Notes: a model not told the origin generated them from the sequence alone. Positions 49,390 to 60,268 are shown, numbered from the stretch's first letter. The stretch: 64,000 bases of DNA from Candidatus Accumulibacter phosphatis (GCF_012939955.1 NZ_SPMY01000029.1:1-64000), one strand, 5' to 3'. Made by a program: numbers and translations.

Positions 49390-49423
49390 AGCGGCACTGT
49401 GAAGCGGCCCTGTGAAGCGGCGC
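49385..49423 (+). repeat. Three 13-bp tandem units across the hicB-hicA junction
   Basis: TGTGAAGCGGCAC, TGTGAAGCGGCCC, TGTGAAGCGGCGC. Each unit carries a GTGAAGCGG start-like sequence in a different frame (49386, 49399, 49412). Only the third is in frame with HicA, and the first overlaps the HicB stop codon. Confidence 0.8.
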
Positions 49424-49606
49424 GATTTGCTGGCACATCTCATGGCGCATGGTTGCGCCTTGCTGCGTGAAGGTGGTAACCATTCCTGGTGGTGCCATTC
49501 AAGTACCAACAGGCGAAGCGCCGTTCCAAGACATAACGAAATCAGCAATTACCTGGCGATCAAGATTTGCCGTGACCTTGGCATTCCAGAGCCGGGAAGA
49601 TTCTGA
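49412..49606 (+). CDS. HicA-family mRNA interferase toxin
   Basis: 64 residues with a GTG start (KRRDLLAHLMAHGCALLREG), the catalytic His region GGNHSWWC, and the typical close SAVPRHNEISNYLAIKICRDLGIPEP (shown in part as KICRDLGIPEP). HicA degrades mRNA and is neutralised by HicB. The pair could stabilise the accessory block. Confidence 0.85.
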   Translation: MKRRDLLAHLMAHGCALLREGGNHSWWCHSSTNRRSAVPRHNEISNYLAIKICRDLGIPEPGRF

Positions 49607-49690
49607 CGCTGCGCTTGCCGGCGAAGTTTGACGGTCTGACGCAAGCACAATAATCAGCGCATTTCGCGCCAGCAGCAAAGGAGGAAGGTG

Positions 49691-50604
<914 letters not shown>

Positions 50605-50605
<1 letters not shown>

Positions 50606-51925
50606 TGGCCGCTTTCGTTCTCGCCCCACACAGCCTCTCGCCCGCGACGCGTCTCAAGGACGCCGCCGCGGTGGCCTTCATTGCCCTGCTGCTGGGCATT
50701 CCGATGATCGGCCTGACCACCGTCGATAGCGGTGGCGCCTTGCAGATCGCCACGCGCTGGCCGACCCTGTTCATCTTCGTCGGCGTCGCTTTCGCGGGCC
50801 GGCTGCTTCTGCGTTACGGCATCGACCAGTTCAAGGCGCACCAACTGACGCGGGAGCGCTCGACTGCGGCCACGGCCGCGGCAGCGCTGACCGACAGCAG
50901 TGGACGCAGCGGCAGCCCGATGCTCACCTGGGTCGCCTGGGCAGCATTAGGCGTGGCGTTGACCCTGCCGATGTTCTTTGCCGACAACCGCTACGTCGTC
51001 GATACCGCGACCACCGTGCTGATCTACGTCATGCTCGGTTGGGGCCTGAACGTCGTCGTCGGCCTGGCTGGCCTGCTCGATCTTGGTTACGTCGCCTTCT
51101 ACGCCGTCGGCGCCTACACCTACGCCATCCTCGGAACGCAATTCGGCTGGGGCTTCTGGGAGGCCCTGCCGGTGGCCGGCGCCATGGCGGCCCTTTTCGG
51201 CGTCCTGCTCGGCTGGCCGACGCTGCGCCTGCGTGGCGACTATCTGGCCATCGTCACACTCGGCTTCGGCGAGATCATCCGCGTCATCCTGGTGAACTGG
51301 ACCGAACTCTCCGGTGGCCCGAACGGCATTGCGTCGATTCCGCGGCCGACCTTCTTCGGTCTCGAACTCAAGCCGCCCGGCGATGATCCGACCTTTGCCT
51401 CGTTTTTCGGTATCGAGTATTCGCCAATCCAGCGCCTGATCTTTCTCTACTACCTGATCCTGGCGCTGGCGCTGCTCACCAACCTCTTCGTCTCGCGCAT
51501 GCGCAAGCTGCCGATCGGGCGCGCCTGGGAAGCGATCCGCGAAGACGAGATCGCCTGCAAGGCAATGGGCATCAACGCCCGCAACGTCAAGCTCTCGGCC
51601 TTTGCCATCGGGGCCATGCTCGGCGGTTTTGCCGGCGTTTTTTTTCGCGGCCCGGATGGGCTTCATCTCGCCGGAATCCTTCACTTTCAGCGAGTCGGCG
51701 ATCATCCTGGCGATCGTCGTTCTCGGCGGCATGGGCAGCCAGCTGGGCGTCGTGCTGGCCTCGCTGGTGCTGGTACTGCTGCCCGAGTTGGGACGCGATT
51801 TCGCCGAGTACCGGATGCTGCTCTTCGGCGCGGCGATGGTCCTGATCATGGTCTGGAAGCCGGGCGGCATCCTGTCGCACCGCGAACCGACGCTGCGTTA
51901 CACCGCCGACGGAGAAGGCAAATGA
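50605..51925 (+). CDS. livM: Branched-chain amino-acid ABC transporter permease (one apparent frameshift)
   Basis: A LivM permease with an extended N-terminus. Motifs include [37 protein letters not shown] and [20 protein letters not shown]. The frame breaks at T8 (51638-51645). With seven T the text reads [20 protein letters not shown] and ends at 51925, about 439 residues. Without the repair the frame runs through into livG, producing a spurious 718-residue fusion. The stop overlaps the livG ATG (ATGA). Confidence 0.9.
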
Positions 51926-52761
51926 GCGCCACCACCACTCCGCTCCTCAGCGTCGAGCGCCTGACCATGCGCTTCGGCGGTCTGCTGGCCATCGACGACA
52001 TGTCGCTGGACGTTGCCGCGCGCCAGATCACCGGCGTCATCGGGCCGAACGGCGCCGGCAAGACAACTTTCTTCAACTGCCTGACCGGCTTCTACAAGCC
52101 GACCGAAGGCAGTGTCCGCCTGAACCATCCCAAGCGCGGTCTGCTGCGCCTCGAAACGCTGCCCAGCCACCAGGTGGCGCACAAGGCGCAGGTGGTGCGC
52201 ACTTTTCAGAACATCCGCCTGTTTCCGAAGATGACCGTCCTCGAAAACCTGATGGTGGCCCAGCACAATGCGCTGCAGCATGCCTCGGTTTTCTCGCTGG
52301 CCGGACTCTTCGGCCTCGCCGGCTACCGGCGTGCCGAGGCGGCGGCGATGGACAAGGCCATCGGCTGGCTGAAGCGGCTGGATCTGATCGACAAGGCCAA
52401 TACCGCGGCCGGCGACCTGCCCTACGGCATGCAGCGGCGCATCGAGATCGCCCGCGCTCTCTGTGTCGACCCGCTGTTGCTGTGCCTCGACGAGCCGGCG
52501 GCCGGCCTCAATCCGCGCGAATCGGCCGAACTCAACGAACTGCTCAAGCACCTGGCAGCTGACGAAGGCATCGCCATCCTGCTCATCGAGCACGACATGA
52601 GTGTGGTGATGAACGTCTCCGATCATATCTGCGTGCTCAACTACGGGCGCAAGATCGCCGAAGGCACGCCGGCACACATCCAGCAGGACGCGAACGTCAT
52701 CAAGGCCTATCTGGGCGAGGACGATGCCGACGAACAACTGCACGCGGAGGCCAGCTCATGA
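51922..52761 (+). CDS. livG: Branched-chain amino-acid ABC transporter ATPase
   Basis: A 279-residue ATPase: Walker [14 protein letters not shown]-loop [10 protein letters not shown], a signature degenerate to [15 protein letters not shown] (in place of LSGGQ, normal for LivG), Walker [12 protein letters not shown] and LIEHDM. It is coupled to livM and livF by 4-base overlaps. Real start is the ATG at 51922, not the fused reading frame. Confidence 0.94.
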   Translation: MSATTTPLLSVERLTMRFGGLLAIDDMSLDVAARQITGVIGPNGAGKTTFFNCLTGFYKPTEGSVRLNHPKRGLLRLETLPSHQVAHKAQVVRTFQNIRLFPKMTVLENLMVAQHNALQHASVFSLAGLFGLAGYRRAEAAAMDKAIGWLKRLDLIDKANTAAGDLPYGMQRRIEIARALCVDPLLLCLDEPAAGLNPRESAELNELLKHLAADEGIAILLIEHDMSVVMNVSDHICVLNYGRKIAEGTPAHIQQDANVIKAYLGEDDADEQLHAEASS

Positions 52762-53486
52762 TGCTGCAACTGTCGGGTGTCCATGCCCACTATGGAAGCA
52801 TCCACGCCCTGCACGGTGTCGATGTGGCGGTGCAGGTCGGCGAGGTGGTGACCCTGATCGGCGCCAACGGCGCCGGCAAATCGACGCTGATGATGTCCAT
52901 CTTCGGCCAGCCGCGCGCCTCGGCCGGGCGCATCGTCTTCGATGGTGAAGACATCACCGCCCTGCCGACCCATGACATCGCCCGCCGCGGCATCGCCCTG
53001 GTTCCCGAAGGGCGGCGCATCTTCCCGCGCATGACGGTCCTCGAAAACCTGCAAATGGGCGCCGTTCTCGGCGAAGAGAGCAACTTTGCGGTCGACCTGA
53101 AGCGCATGTACACCCTTTTTCCGATTCTCGAAGAGCGTTGCACGCAGAGTGCCGGCACGCTATCGGGTGGCGAACAGCAGATGCTGGCCATCGCCCGCGC
53201 GCTGATGAGCCGGCCGCAACTGCTGCTCCTCGACGAGCCTTCGCTGGGCCTGGCGCCGCTGTATATCAAGAAGATTTTCCAGATCATTCGCGAGCTCAAC
53301 CGTGAGCACGGCATGACCATCCTGCTCGTCGAGCAGAACGCGCACCACGCCCTGCGCGTGGCGCATCGTGGCTACGTCCTGCAGCACGGCCAGATCATTC
53401 TCTCCGGCACGGGGAGCGAACTGCTGGCCAGTCCGGAAGTGCGCGCCGCCTATCTCGAGGGCGCCCAGACGGAGACCGCTGCCTAG
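52758..53486 (+). CDS. livF: Branched-chain amino-acid ABC transporter ATPase
   Basis: A 242-residue ATPase: Walker [12 protein letters not shown], signature [15 protein letters not shown], Walker [23 protein letters not shown]. Last gene of the liv unit. It overlaps livG by ATGA. An EamA transporter gene follows 21 bases on with a GTG start. Confidence 0.95.
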   Translation: MMLQLSGVHAHYGSIHALHGVDVAVQVGEVVTLIGANGAGKSTLMMSIFGQPRASAGRIVFDGEDITALPTHDIARRGIALVPEGRRIFPRMTVLENLQMGAVLGEESNFAVDLKRMYTLFPILEERCTQSAGTLSGGEQQMLAIARALMSRPQLLLLDEPSLGLAPLYIKKIFQIIRELNREHGMTILLVEQNAHHALRVAHRGYVLQHGQIILSGTGSELLASPEVRAAYLEGAQTETAA

Positions 53487-53507
53487 CCGAGCGCTGGCAG
53501 CGAAGGC

Positions 53508-54422
53508 GTGGAAAAAAGTGCGGAGGAGAGCGCGGCGCTGCCGCGCTGGCTGCCCTTCGTGGTCCTCGGCATCGGGCTGCTGGCGATTTCCTTTGGCGCC
53601 ATTCTCGCGCGCCTGGCGCAAGGCCACGGCCTGCCGTCCCTGACCATCGCCACCCTGCGCCTGGGGCTGGCGGCGCTGATCATCACCCCGATTGCCCTCT
53701 GGCAATCGGGCCATGTGCTACGCGCGCTGAGCCTGCGCCAGGCCCTGCTGACCTGCGGCGCCGGTTTCTTCCTGGCGCTGCACTTCGCCACCTGGATCAC
53801 CTCGCTCGAATACACCTCGGTAGCCAGCAGCACGGCGCTGGTGACCACCAATCTGCTCTGGGTTGGCATCGCTTCGTTTTTTCTCTTCGGGGAAAAGCCG
53901 GGCGCCGTGATGGCCCTGGGCATCGTCATCTCGCTTTCCGGCAGCATGCTGATCTTCTGGAGCGATAGCCAGAGCAGCGTGGCCGGCAGTGACCCGCTGC
54001 TCGGCAACTTCCTGGCCATCGTCGGCAGTTGGTGTTTTTCCGCCTACCTGCTGATCGGGCGGCGCCTGCGCGCCAATCTGCCGCTACCGGCCTACGTCTG
54101 GCTGGCCTATGGCAGCGCCTCGCTGTTTCTGCTCTTCGCCTGCCAGTTGAGCGGCACGCCGCTCACCGGCTATTCCGGCGCCGCCTACCTGATTGCTCTG
54201 GGAATGGCGCTCGGCCCGCAGTTGCTCGGGCACACTTCGTACAACTGGTCGCTGAAACACGTCTCCGCGACTTTCATCGCCGTGGTGACGCTCGGCGAAC
54301 CGGTCGGCAGCGCAGCGCTGGCCTGGATATTCTTCGCAGAGTCGTTCGCGCTGTTGCAGGGGATTGGTTTTGCGCTGCTGCTCTTCGGGATTTACCTGGC
54401 GGCGCGTGGCGAAGGTCGTTGA
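53508..54422 (+). CDS. EamA/DMT-family transporter
   Basis: The 304-residue protein has ten predicted membrane segments in two EamA halves. Half one includes ISFGAILARLAQ and LALHFATWITSLEYTSVASS, half two HVSATFIAVVTLGEPVGSAALA. Substrate unknown; relatives export amino acids or metabolites. It follows livF by 21 bases and starts with GTG, so it is probably the end of the same transcript. Confidence 0.88.
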   Translation: MEKSAEESAALPRWLPFVVLGIGLLAISFGAILARLAQGHGLPSLTIATLRLGLAALIITPIALWQSGHVLRALSLRQALLTCGAGFFLALHFATWITSLEYTSVASSTALVTTNLLWVGIASFFLFGEKPGAVMALGIVISLSGSMLIFWSDSQSSVAGSDPLLGNFLAIVGSWCFSAYLLIGRRLRANLPLPAYVWLAYGSASLFLLFACQLSGTPLTGYSGAAYLIALGMALGPQLLGHTSYNWSLKHVSATFIAVVTLGEPVGSAALAWIFFAESFALLQGIGFALLLFGIYLAARGEGR

Positions 54423-54500
54423 GCCAAGGTCACGCGGGTTCGAAAACGCAGTCACTCGACGCAACACGGAAGACGAGCGAAAAGAAAAGCAAGGCGTCCC

Positions 54501-55091
54501 TCAGGCGATCTCGCAGGCTTCCTCGAAACTCAAGCGTGGCCCGCGCGGGTGCAGCGCCGCGGGATCGCCGACGCCAAGATTGCACAGAAAATTGGCCTGG
54601 TAACGGCCGTCCGGGAAGAACGCGGCGTTGAGCTTGCCAGCATCGAAGCCGGACATCGGCCCGCAATCCAGACCCAGAGCACGCGCGGCGAGAATCAGGT
54701 AAGCGCCTTGCAAGGTGCCGTTGCGTGCGGCGGTGCTGGCAGCCAGTTCTGCGTTGCCGGCAAACATCGGCCGGGCGTCGTAGGCCGGAAACATCGTCGG
54801 CAGATGCTCGTAGAAGCGGCTGTCGGTGGCAACGATTACGGTTGCCGGGGCAGCCAGCGTCTTGTCCAGGTTGCCGGGCGACAGCGCTGGCGCCAAGCGT
54901 GCCTTGCCCTCGGCGCTGGTCACGAAGAGCAGCCGCGCGGGCTGGCAATTCATGGACGTCGGACCCCACTTCATCAAGCTGTACAGGTGACGCAGAGTCG
55001 CCTCGGGAAGGGGCTCGGGGGCGAAAGCGTTGTGGGTTCGCGCTTCGCAGAATAGTTGGGCGAGTGCTGCGCTGTTCAGGCTTCTGGTCAT
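54501..55091 (-). CDS. RutE/HadB-like nitroreductase-family protein
   Basis: 196 residues, FMN nitroreductase fold. It matches RutE (malonic semialdehyde reductase) closely in motifs: [45 protein letters not shown] and [14 protein letters not shown]. No rut genes are near, so the physiological substrate may differ. Start [12 protein letters not shown]; an upstream ATG would add 13 residues without support. Confidence 0.85.
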   Translation of the reverse strand: MTRSLNSAALAQLFCEARTHNAFAPEPLPEATLRHLYSLMKWGPTSMNCQPARLLFVTSAEGKARLAPALSPGNLDKTLAAPATVIVATDSRFYEHLPTMFPAYDARPMFAGNAELAASTAARNGTLQGAYLILAARALGLDCGPMSGFDAGKLNAAFFPDGRYQANFLCNLGVGDPAALHPRGPRLSFEEACEIA

Positions 55092-55436
55092 GTGCTCTCT
55101 CCTCCGGAGGTTTGGGTGGGTGCTGAGCAAGCGGCTGTGGATGCCCGCTGCAGCGCTTCGCCGCTTTGGCTTCTTGCGTCCGTTGCGGCTATTTCGGCCG
55201 CTTCGTCCGTTTCGTCCGTTTCGTCTTTCTCGTTATTAATGTGAAAGTCGCGCAAGCGACTCACGAAACTCCCTTCTCCCCTTGCGGGAGAAGGGGCAGG
55301 GGTGAGGCGGGGAATTCAGGGAGCATGCTCCCTGCCCGGCGAACGATTCCGGCGTGCAAGCCGGAATGCGCACGGCAAGTGAGAAGGAAACGGTCATGAC
55401 TTTCATGATTTGGGGTGTCTCCACGTGTCATGACCG
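55092..55436. other. Gap upstream of the RutE-like gene, filled mostly by repeat copy D
   Basis: About 345 bases. The right 200 bases are repeat copy D; the left part is a short TTTCGTCCG tandem run (about 55203-55230) and the RutE-like promoter region, in which I could not find clear boxes. Confidence 0.5.
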
Positions 55437-55439
55437 TTA
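55236..55439 (+). repeat. Three-hairpin intergenic repeat, copy D, with an 80-bp insert
   Basis: Same ends as the other copies, with about 80 extra bases between hairpins 2 and 3. The insert carries two palindromes: GGGAGCATGCTCCC (14 bases) and ATTCCGGC-GTGCAA-GCCGGAAT. The right end (TTA, 55437-55439) is the stop codon of the CDGSH gene on the minus strand. Confidence 0.88.
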
Positions 55440-55682
55440 AAGCTTCTTGTGGCTGCCGTCGCACAGCGGCTTGTTGGCGCTGTGCTTGCAACCGCAAAAG
55501 TAGAGCTTCGCGGCCGCTTCCGCTTTGTACTCCAGCGGCAAGAAGGGGCCAGCTTTGTGGCTACCGTCGCAGAAAGGCTGCTTCTTGCTGTTACCGCAAG
55601 CGCACCACCAGTAGGTCTTGCCAGCTTCGACATCAACCGCGTACGGCGCTTGTTGGGCAACGGTGGGCTTGTTCTCGCTCAT
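55437..55682 (-). CDS. CDGSH iron-sulfur domain protein (two motifs)
   Basis: 81 residues with two CDGSH Fe-S motifs: CACGNSKKQPFCDGSH (near 26-41) and CGCKHSANKPLCDGSH (near 63-78), each binding a 2Fe-2S cluster with three Cys and one His. Role in redox or Fe-S homeostasis, inferred from the family. Start M at 55682, with GGAG upstream. The stop falls inside repeat copy D. Confidence 0.9.
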   Translation of the reverse strand: MSENKPTVAQQAPYAVDVEAGKTYWWCACGNSKKQPFCDGSHKAGPFLPLEYKAEAAAKLYFCGCKHSANKPLCDGSHKKL

Positions 55683-55730
55683 GGCAGTCTCCAGTTTCTT
55701 GTTGTTGCTCGCCAAAACGGCAAGCCGGGG

Positions 55731-55748
55731 CGGGGCCCGAGGGCCCCG
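55731..55748 (-). terminator. Possible terminator-like stem after yceI
   Basis: CGGGGCCC and GGGCCCCG with a 2-base gap in the 79-base gap between yceI and the CDGSH gene. The T tract on the minus strand is weak, so a processing or attenuating hairpin is equally likely. Confidence 0.4.
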
Positions 55749-55761
55749 TGTGAAGGCCAGT

Positions 55762-56349
55762 CTACTGCTTCAGGGCTTCGACGGCGATGCTTAGTGTCAC
55801 CTCGTCGCTCACGTAAGGCGCGTTCTTGCCGGCGTTGAAGTCGGAACGTTTGATCTGGGCGACGGCATTGGCGCCGATGGCGTCCTTCTTGAGCATCGGG
55901 TGCGGCATGGCGTGAAACGAGGTGACGGTCAGGGTCACCGGCTTGGTCACCCCCTTGATGGTCAGCAGACCTTCGACGGACACCGGCTTGTCGTCTTCAA
56001 ATTTCACGGCCGTCGACTGGTAGGTGATGGTCGGATAATTCGCGGTATCGAAATAGTCCTCGCCCTGGATATGCTCGTCGAACAATGGGTAACCGGTATC
56101 CACCGACCTGGCGTCAATGCTGATGTCCACCGCGCCGGTCTTGGCCGCACGGTCGACAACGATGGTCCCGGACGTCTTGTTGAAGCGCTGGATCTGCTTC
56201 GAGTAACCAAGATGGTTGTATTCGAAACGCGGATAGGTGTGGTTCGGATCGACGACAAATGTTTCGCCTGCAGCGAATACCGGCGCTGCGAAAAGACCGC
56301 TGAGGGCGACAATGGCAAAAACTTTGCGCGGGGCAACTTGCCTCTTCAT
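55762..56349 (-). CDS. YceI-family periplasmic protein
   Basis: 195 residues with a signal peptide (MKRQVAPRKVFAIVALSGLF, AAPVFA cleavage region) and a YceI lipocalin-like barrel: DPNHTYPRFEYNHLGYSKQ, VDRAAKTGAVDISIDA, FDTANYPTITYQS. The family binds isoprenoid quinone-like lipids. I start at MKRQVAP, with AAGGAG upstream; the longer open frame upstream is not coding. Second gene of a set with another yceI and cytochrome b561. Confidence 0.9.
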   Translation of the reverse strand: MKRQVAPRKVFAIVALSGLFAAPVFAAGETFVVDPNHTYPRFEYNHLGYSKQIQRFNKTSGTIVVDRAAKTGAVDISIDARSVDTGYPLFDEHIQGEDYFDTANYPTITYQSTAVKFEDDKPVSVEGLLTIKGVTKPVTLTVTSFHAMPHPMLKKDAIGANAVAQIKRSDFNAGKNAPYVSDEVTLSIAVEALKQ

Positions 56350-56425
56350 GCGACATCTCCTTGAGATGGGAACGATGGTTAATGGATATTCTGCAGACGG
56401 ATCCGAACTGCTCGCCGGCAACGGC

Positions 56426-57007
56426 TTACTTGCCGGCTGCTGCGGGTGCAGCGACGATGTGAAACTTGATTTGCACTTCGTTGGCGACGGCGCTGACATC
56501 GGACCAGATGCCGTCACCAACACCGAAATCGAGGCGCTTGAGGATGAAAGCGCCGGCGAAGATAGCATTGCCATCCTCCTCCCGGAAGCTGAAAGGTGCG
56601 CTGACATCCTGCGTCTTGTCCTTGATGCTCAGCTTGCCAACGAGTTCGAACTTGTCGCCGCCGAGCGGACGAATCGCCGTCGCAACGAAAGTGGCGGTGG
56701 GGAACAGTTTGACGTTGAACCACGGCTTGCCGACCACCTCGCCGTCGGCCTCCGCCGAGCCGGCATCGACACTGGCCAGGTCGAGCTCGAGCCTGGCAGT
56801 CGCTGCCGCCGGCTTGGCCGGATCAAAAGCCAGCGTCGCGGAGAACTTCTTGAAGCGGCCGTCGACCGCCACCCCCATTTGTTTGGAAACGAACTGCAGC
56901 GTGCTCTTGTCGGCCTGGAACTGCGAAAACTCGACCGCCTGCGTGGCGCCACTGGCGACCAGCAGCGCGGCCAGCAGCGCGACCGGGATTGGGCGAAGGA
57001 TGTTCAT
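56426..57007 (-). CDS. YceI-family periplasmic protein
   Basis: 193 residues, signal peptide (PVALLAALLVASGATQA) and YceI barrel (FVSKQMGVAVDGRFKKFSA, LDLASVDAGSAEADGEV, FNVKLFPTATFVA). It differs enough from the neighbouring YceI to be an older paralogue. It lies 45 bases after the cytochrome b561 gene and probably shares its transcript, a pairing common in proteobacteria. Confidence 0.9.
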   Translation of the reverse strand: MNILRPIPVALLAALLVASGATQAVEFSQFQADKSTLQFVSKQMGVAVDGRFKKFSATLAFDPAKPAAATARLELDLASVDAGSAEADGEVVGKPWFNVKLFPTATFVATAIRPLGGDKFELVGKLSIKDKTQDVSAPFSFREEDGNAIFAGAFILKRLDFGVGDGIWSDVSAVANEVQIKFHIVAAPAAAGK

Positions 57008-57052
57008 GTATTCTCCATGGGTGCGTCGAACGCGGGAAGGTTTCTCTACGGG

Positions 57053-57658
57053 TCAGCGGCTTTGCGCCTGCGATTGCGTGCGGGTCTGGGTCTGGGGGGA
57101 CTCCTGCCGGCACTTGCGCAAAGGCAGCATGCGCGACAGGATGTCGTCGCGGTCGATGAGATGATGCTTCAGCGCAGCGCCCACATGCGCGACCACCAGC
57201 GCCGCCAGACTGAGGTTGAGAATCTTGTGCACCGTCTGCAGCAACTCGCCGAGTTCCTTGTCCTTGCCGAGGACATCCGGCAGCGGCAGGACGCCAAAAT
57301 ACACGGTCTGGAAACCTTTGGCAGAGCTCATCAGCCAGCCGCTCAGTGGGACCGCGACCATCAACACGTAGAGTAAATGGTGCATGCCGTGCGACGCGGT
57401 CTTCTGCCAGCCCGGCATCGCCGCCGGCAAGGGCGGCGGCCGGTGGCCGGCTCGCCACAGCAGGCGCAGCAGGACCAGCATGAAAGCGGTCACGCCGGCC
57501 CACTTGTGCCACGAATAGAGCTTGAGCTTGTCGGGTGAGAGCGGCAGTTCGTGCATGTAGATGCCGAGGCTGAACAGGCTGATCAGGAGGATGGCCATCA
57601 GCCAGTGCAGGGCCATGGCAGCATGCGAATAGCGGCTGTCGGTCATCGTGTTGGGCAT
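57053..57658 (-). CDS. Cytochrome b561 family protein
   Basis: 201 residues with four membrane helices and the heme-coordinating His residues in SHAAMALHWLMAILLI, LYSWHKWAGV, MHHLLYVLMVAVPLSGW and ILNLSLAALVVAHVGAALKHH. A prokaryotic b561 that probably passes electrons between quinol and periplasmic acceptors. Start MPNTMTDSRYSHAAM at 57658, with AAGG upstream. It is the first gene of the b561-yceI-yceI set. Confidence 0.9.
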   Translation of the reverse strand: MPNTMTDSRYSHAAMALHWLMAILLISLFSLGIYMHELPLSPDKLKLYSWHKWAGVTAFMLVLLRLLWRAGHRPPPLPAAMPGWQKTASHGMHHLLYVLMVAVPLSGWLMSSAKGFQTVYFGVLPLPDVLGKDKELGELLQTVHKILNLSLAALVVAHVGAALKHHLIDRDDILSRMLPLRKCRQESPQTQTRTQSQAQSR

Positions 57659-57667
57659 CGTCGTCAC

Positions 57668-58109
57668 CTTCTTTCCGGTTTGTTGGCAGCTCTTGCCGCG
57701 CCAGGGGTCGACAGTTGAGGGTCGAAAACTGAAAACGCGCCTTGTCCTGTGATCCCGTCTTGTCGCCTCGCGTCTCCGACTTCAATGCGTAGCGAAGAGT
57801 TCCTGCGCCAGGCAGGCCAGCGGACGCGGCGGATGGTCGACGAGAGCAGCAAAATCCGTGCTCAAGCGTGCGCACTTGTCGGCGGCCACCGCCGAGTACA
57901 GGTGCCAGGTACCGCAGCGGGTGCGGAAGCTCATCGACTACCTCGCTGCGCGCATCGGCGAGCAAGCGTACTGGGAAGCCCTCAGGCAGCAAGGACCCGC
58001 AGCGGCCGTTGCAGACTGTACATGCGTTATGCGATTATCTGCTGGCCAACCACTGCCGCATCCGCAAGGCAAGCGAGACAACTTAAAACAAACAACTGGA
58101 GGATGTGAA
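57668..58109. other. Gap between b561 and the SGNH gene
   Basis: About 440 bases. The plus strand has overlapping ORF fragments from about 57790, one of which (about 57858-57995) contains VRKLIDYLAARIG, like the C-terminal end of many LysR regulators. No start, DNA-binding domain or full domain remains, so at most a remnant. Confidence 0.35.
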
Positions 58110-58892
58110 ATGATCAACAAGCCCGTATGGGACGAATCGATATTGACCAGGGATGGCCTGTTTCCGAGCGTCCTGGCGATTGGCGATTCGTGGTTCTGGT
58201 ACCCGAAGAATAATCTTCTCAACCAGCTGCACAAACGCCTGAACCGCAAGAAGCGCCACCTCATCCTGGTCCGTGGCCACAGCGGTGCCGAAGCCGTCGA
58301 GTACCAGTCAGGCCCGATTCGCGAGCAGATCGAACGCGACCTCGATCGCAAGAAAGGCTATGGCCGGACGATTAAAGCGGTTTTTCTGTCTGGTGGTGGC
58401 AACGATTTCGCCGGCCGTGACGATCTCGGGAAGCTGCTCCTGGAAGACTGCTCCGACGCCACTTCAGCCTTCGCCTGCTTGCGTAGCGGCCAGCCGAAGC
58501 AGCTCTTCAGCACCGTCATCGATGCCCTGCTCAGCGTCGTCACGCTGGTCGAGGAGAAAATTCCCGGCACGCCGGTCTTCGTGCACAGCTACGACTATCC
58601 GCCGCCAAACGGCAAAGGCTTCCTCGGTCTCGGACAGTGGTTGCAGTTTCCGATGGATGCAGCCAAGGTCGATCGCGCTCTGCAACCGGAGGTGGTGAAG
58701 CTGCTGATCGACGAATTCTGGATATGTCTTGAAGAAGCGCAGGCGAAAGCGCCGACACTGCAACTGGTGGACGGGCGCCATACCCTGAAACCCGAAGACG
58801 ATTGGGCCAACGAGTTGCATCCGACGGTACGCGGCTTCAATCGCCTCGCAAAATGCTGGCGGCCGGCGCTGGAACGGACAGGAATCGCCTGA
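58110..58892 (+). CDS. SGNH/GDSL-like hydrolase
   Basis: The 260-residue protein has SGNH blocks: LAIGDSWFWYPKNN (catalytic Ser), LSGGGNDFAG (block III) and the C-terminal WANELHPTVRGFNRLA (catalytic Asp-x-x-His here as NELHPT). There is no signal peptide, so it is probably cytoplasmic. Possible ester or acyl substrate; exact role unknown. The ATG at 58110 has AGGAGG-like TGGAGGATG. It is isolated. Confidence 0.85.
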   Translation: MINKPVWDESILTRDGLFPSVLAIGDSWFWYPKNNLLNQLHKRLNRKKRHLILVRGHSGAEAVEYQSGPIREQIERDLDRKKGYGRTIKAVFLSGGGNDFAGRDDLGKLLLEDCSDATSAFACLRSGQPKQLFSTVIDALLSVVTLVEEKIPGTPVFVHSYDYPPPNGKGFLGLGQWLQFPMDAAKVDRALQPEVVKLLIDEFWICLEEAQAKAPTLQLVDGRHTLKPEDDWANELHPTVRGFNRLAKCWRPALERTGIA

Positions 58893-59034
58893 GCGGAGAG
58901 CTGCCCCACCTGCCGACCCGCCTGTTGCCGCATTTTGACGACGTCGGCTTGACCGCCCCGGCTTGACCACCGTCGTGGCTGGCCGGCTGGCACGGCGGTC
59001 GGCTTGATCATCAACCCGGCCGCCGACAAAACCC

Positions 59035-60268
59035 TCAGGCGGCCGCCTGCCGGGTAACGCCACCGACGCGCAGCGCGGTCAGGATCGACAGCCCCCACAA
59101 TGCGGCAATGCCGATCAGCACCGCGGCGAAACGCCCGCCGTCCATGAGCCCGCCGAAGACCAGCGGCGCCAAGGCCAGGCCGGTATCGAGCCCCGAGTAG
59201 ACAAAGCCGTAAACGCGGCCGTAGGCCGCCTGCCCGAAGCGCGAAGTGGCCGCCCGGCGTACCAGCAGGTCACGCGATGGGCCGGCGATTCCCGTGCAGT
59301 AGCCAATACCGACCATCAGCGGCAACACGCTCCACTGCGGCAGCGGCAGCAGCGCCAGCGCGATAGTAAGCAATGCCCCGGCGCCGAGCGCCGCAGCAAT
59401 CAAGCGTTCCTGTTCACCTTTCTGCGCCAGGAAACCGCCGGTCAGAATGCCGCCGGCACCACCGACCAGATACGCCGAAAGCGCCGTCGCTCCGGCCGCC
59501 AGCGACAGACCGTGCAGGTTTTGCAGGATCGGCATCACGAAATTCTGAATGCCGCCAAAGGCGGTGGTAATCAGCAGAAAGAATAAAAAGCACATCCAGA
59601 CCGCCGGCGAGCGCAGAAAACCGAATGCCGAAATCGCCTGCCCACCCGCTGCGCCGCTGACCAGTGAGCCCGGCGGGTCAGCAAGTGTCCGCCGCCGCCA
59701 GGCGAAGAGCAGCAAAGCCAGCGCCGCGATCCCCGCGGCGGCCAGCGCGGCCACCCGCCAGCCGGCAGTCGCGGCAATCCCGGTCATGAACACCGGCGCC
59801 AGCGCCCAGCCCAGATTGCCCGACAAGCCGTGAATCGAAAACGCGTGCCCGAGCCGGTGCTGCGAGACGTGCCGGTTGAGCACCGTGAAGTCGGCCGGGT
59901 GGAAAACACTGTTGCCCAGCCCGGCCAGCGCGGCAACCAGGGTCAAGCCAAGGTAATCGTCGACCACTGACAGCAGCAGCGCCGCAAGCAGAAAACACGA
60001 GATGCCGCCGCCAAGCACCCTGGCCGCGCCAAAGCGATCAACCAGGAAACCCGCCAGCGCTTGCCCAATCGCCGAGACGACGAAGAAGATCGTCATCGTC
60101 GCGCCGATGCCGGTAAAGCTCAAACCAAAATCGTGCATCAGCCACGGAAACAGCGGCGGCAAGAGCAAATGAAAGAAATGCGAAACGCCATGTACGAAAC
60201 CGATCAAGCAAATCACTTCCAGATCGTGGCTTTTTTTTTTCAGGCAGGGACGCGACAGCGCTGGTCAT
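59035..60268 (-). CDS. MFS transporter (one apparent frameshift near the N-terminus)
   Basis: About 410 residues, twelve membrane segments: VICLIGFVHGVSHFFHLLLPP, the loop FLVDRFGAARVLGGG between helices 2 and 3, HPADFTVLNRHVS and GGFLAQKGEQERL. The start MTSAVASLPEKK is in another frame behind a run of ten A (T10 at 60231-60240 on the plus strand). Nine A join it to SHDLEVICLIGF. Substrate unknown. Confidence 0.87.

Noticed and set aside
57858-57995. LysR-type regulator tail
   Set aside because: Only VRKLIDYLAARIG is reminiscent; no DNA-binding domain, start or stop context remains.
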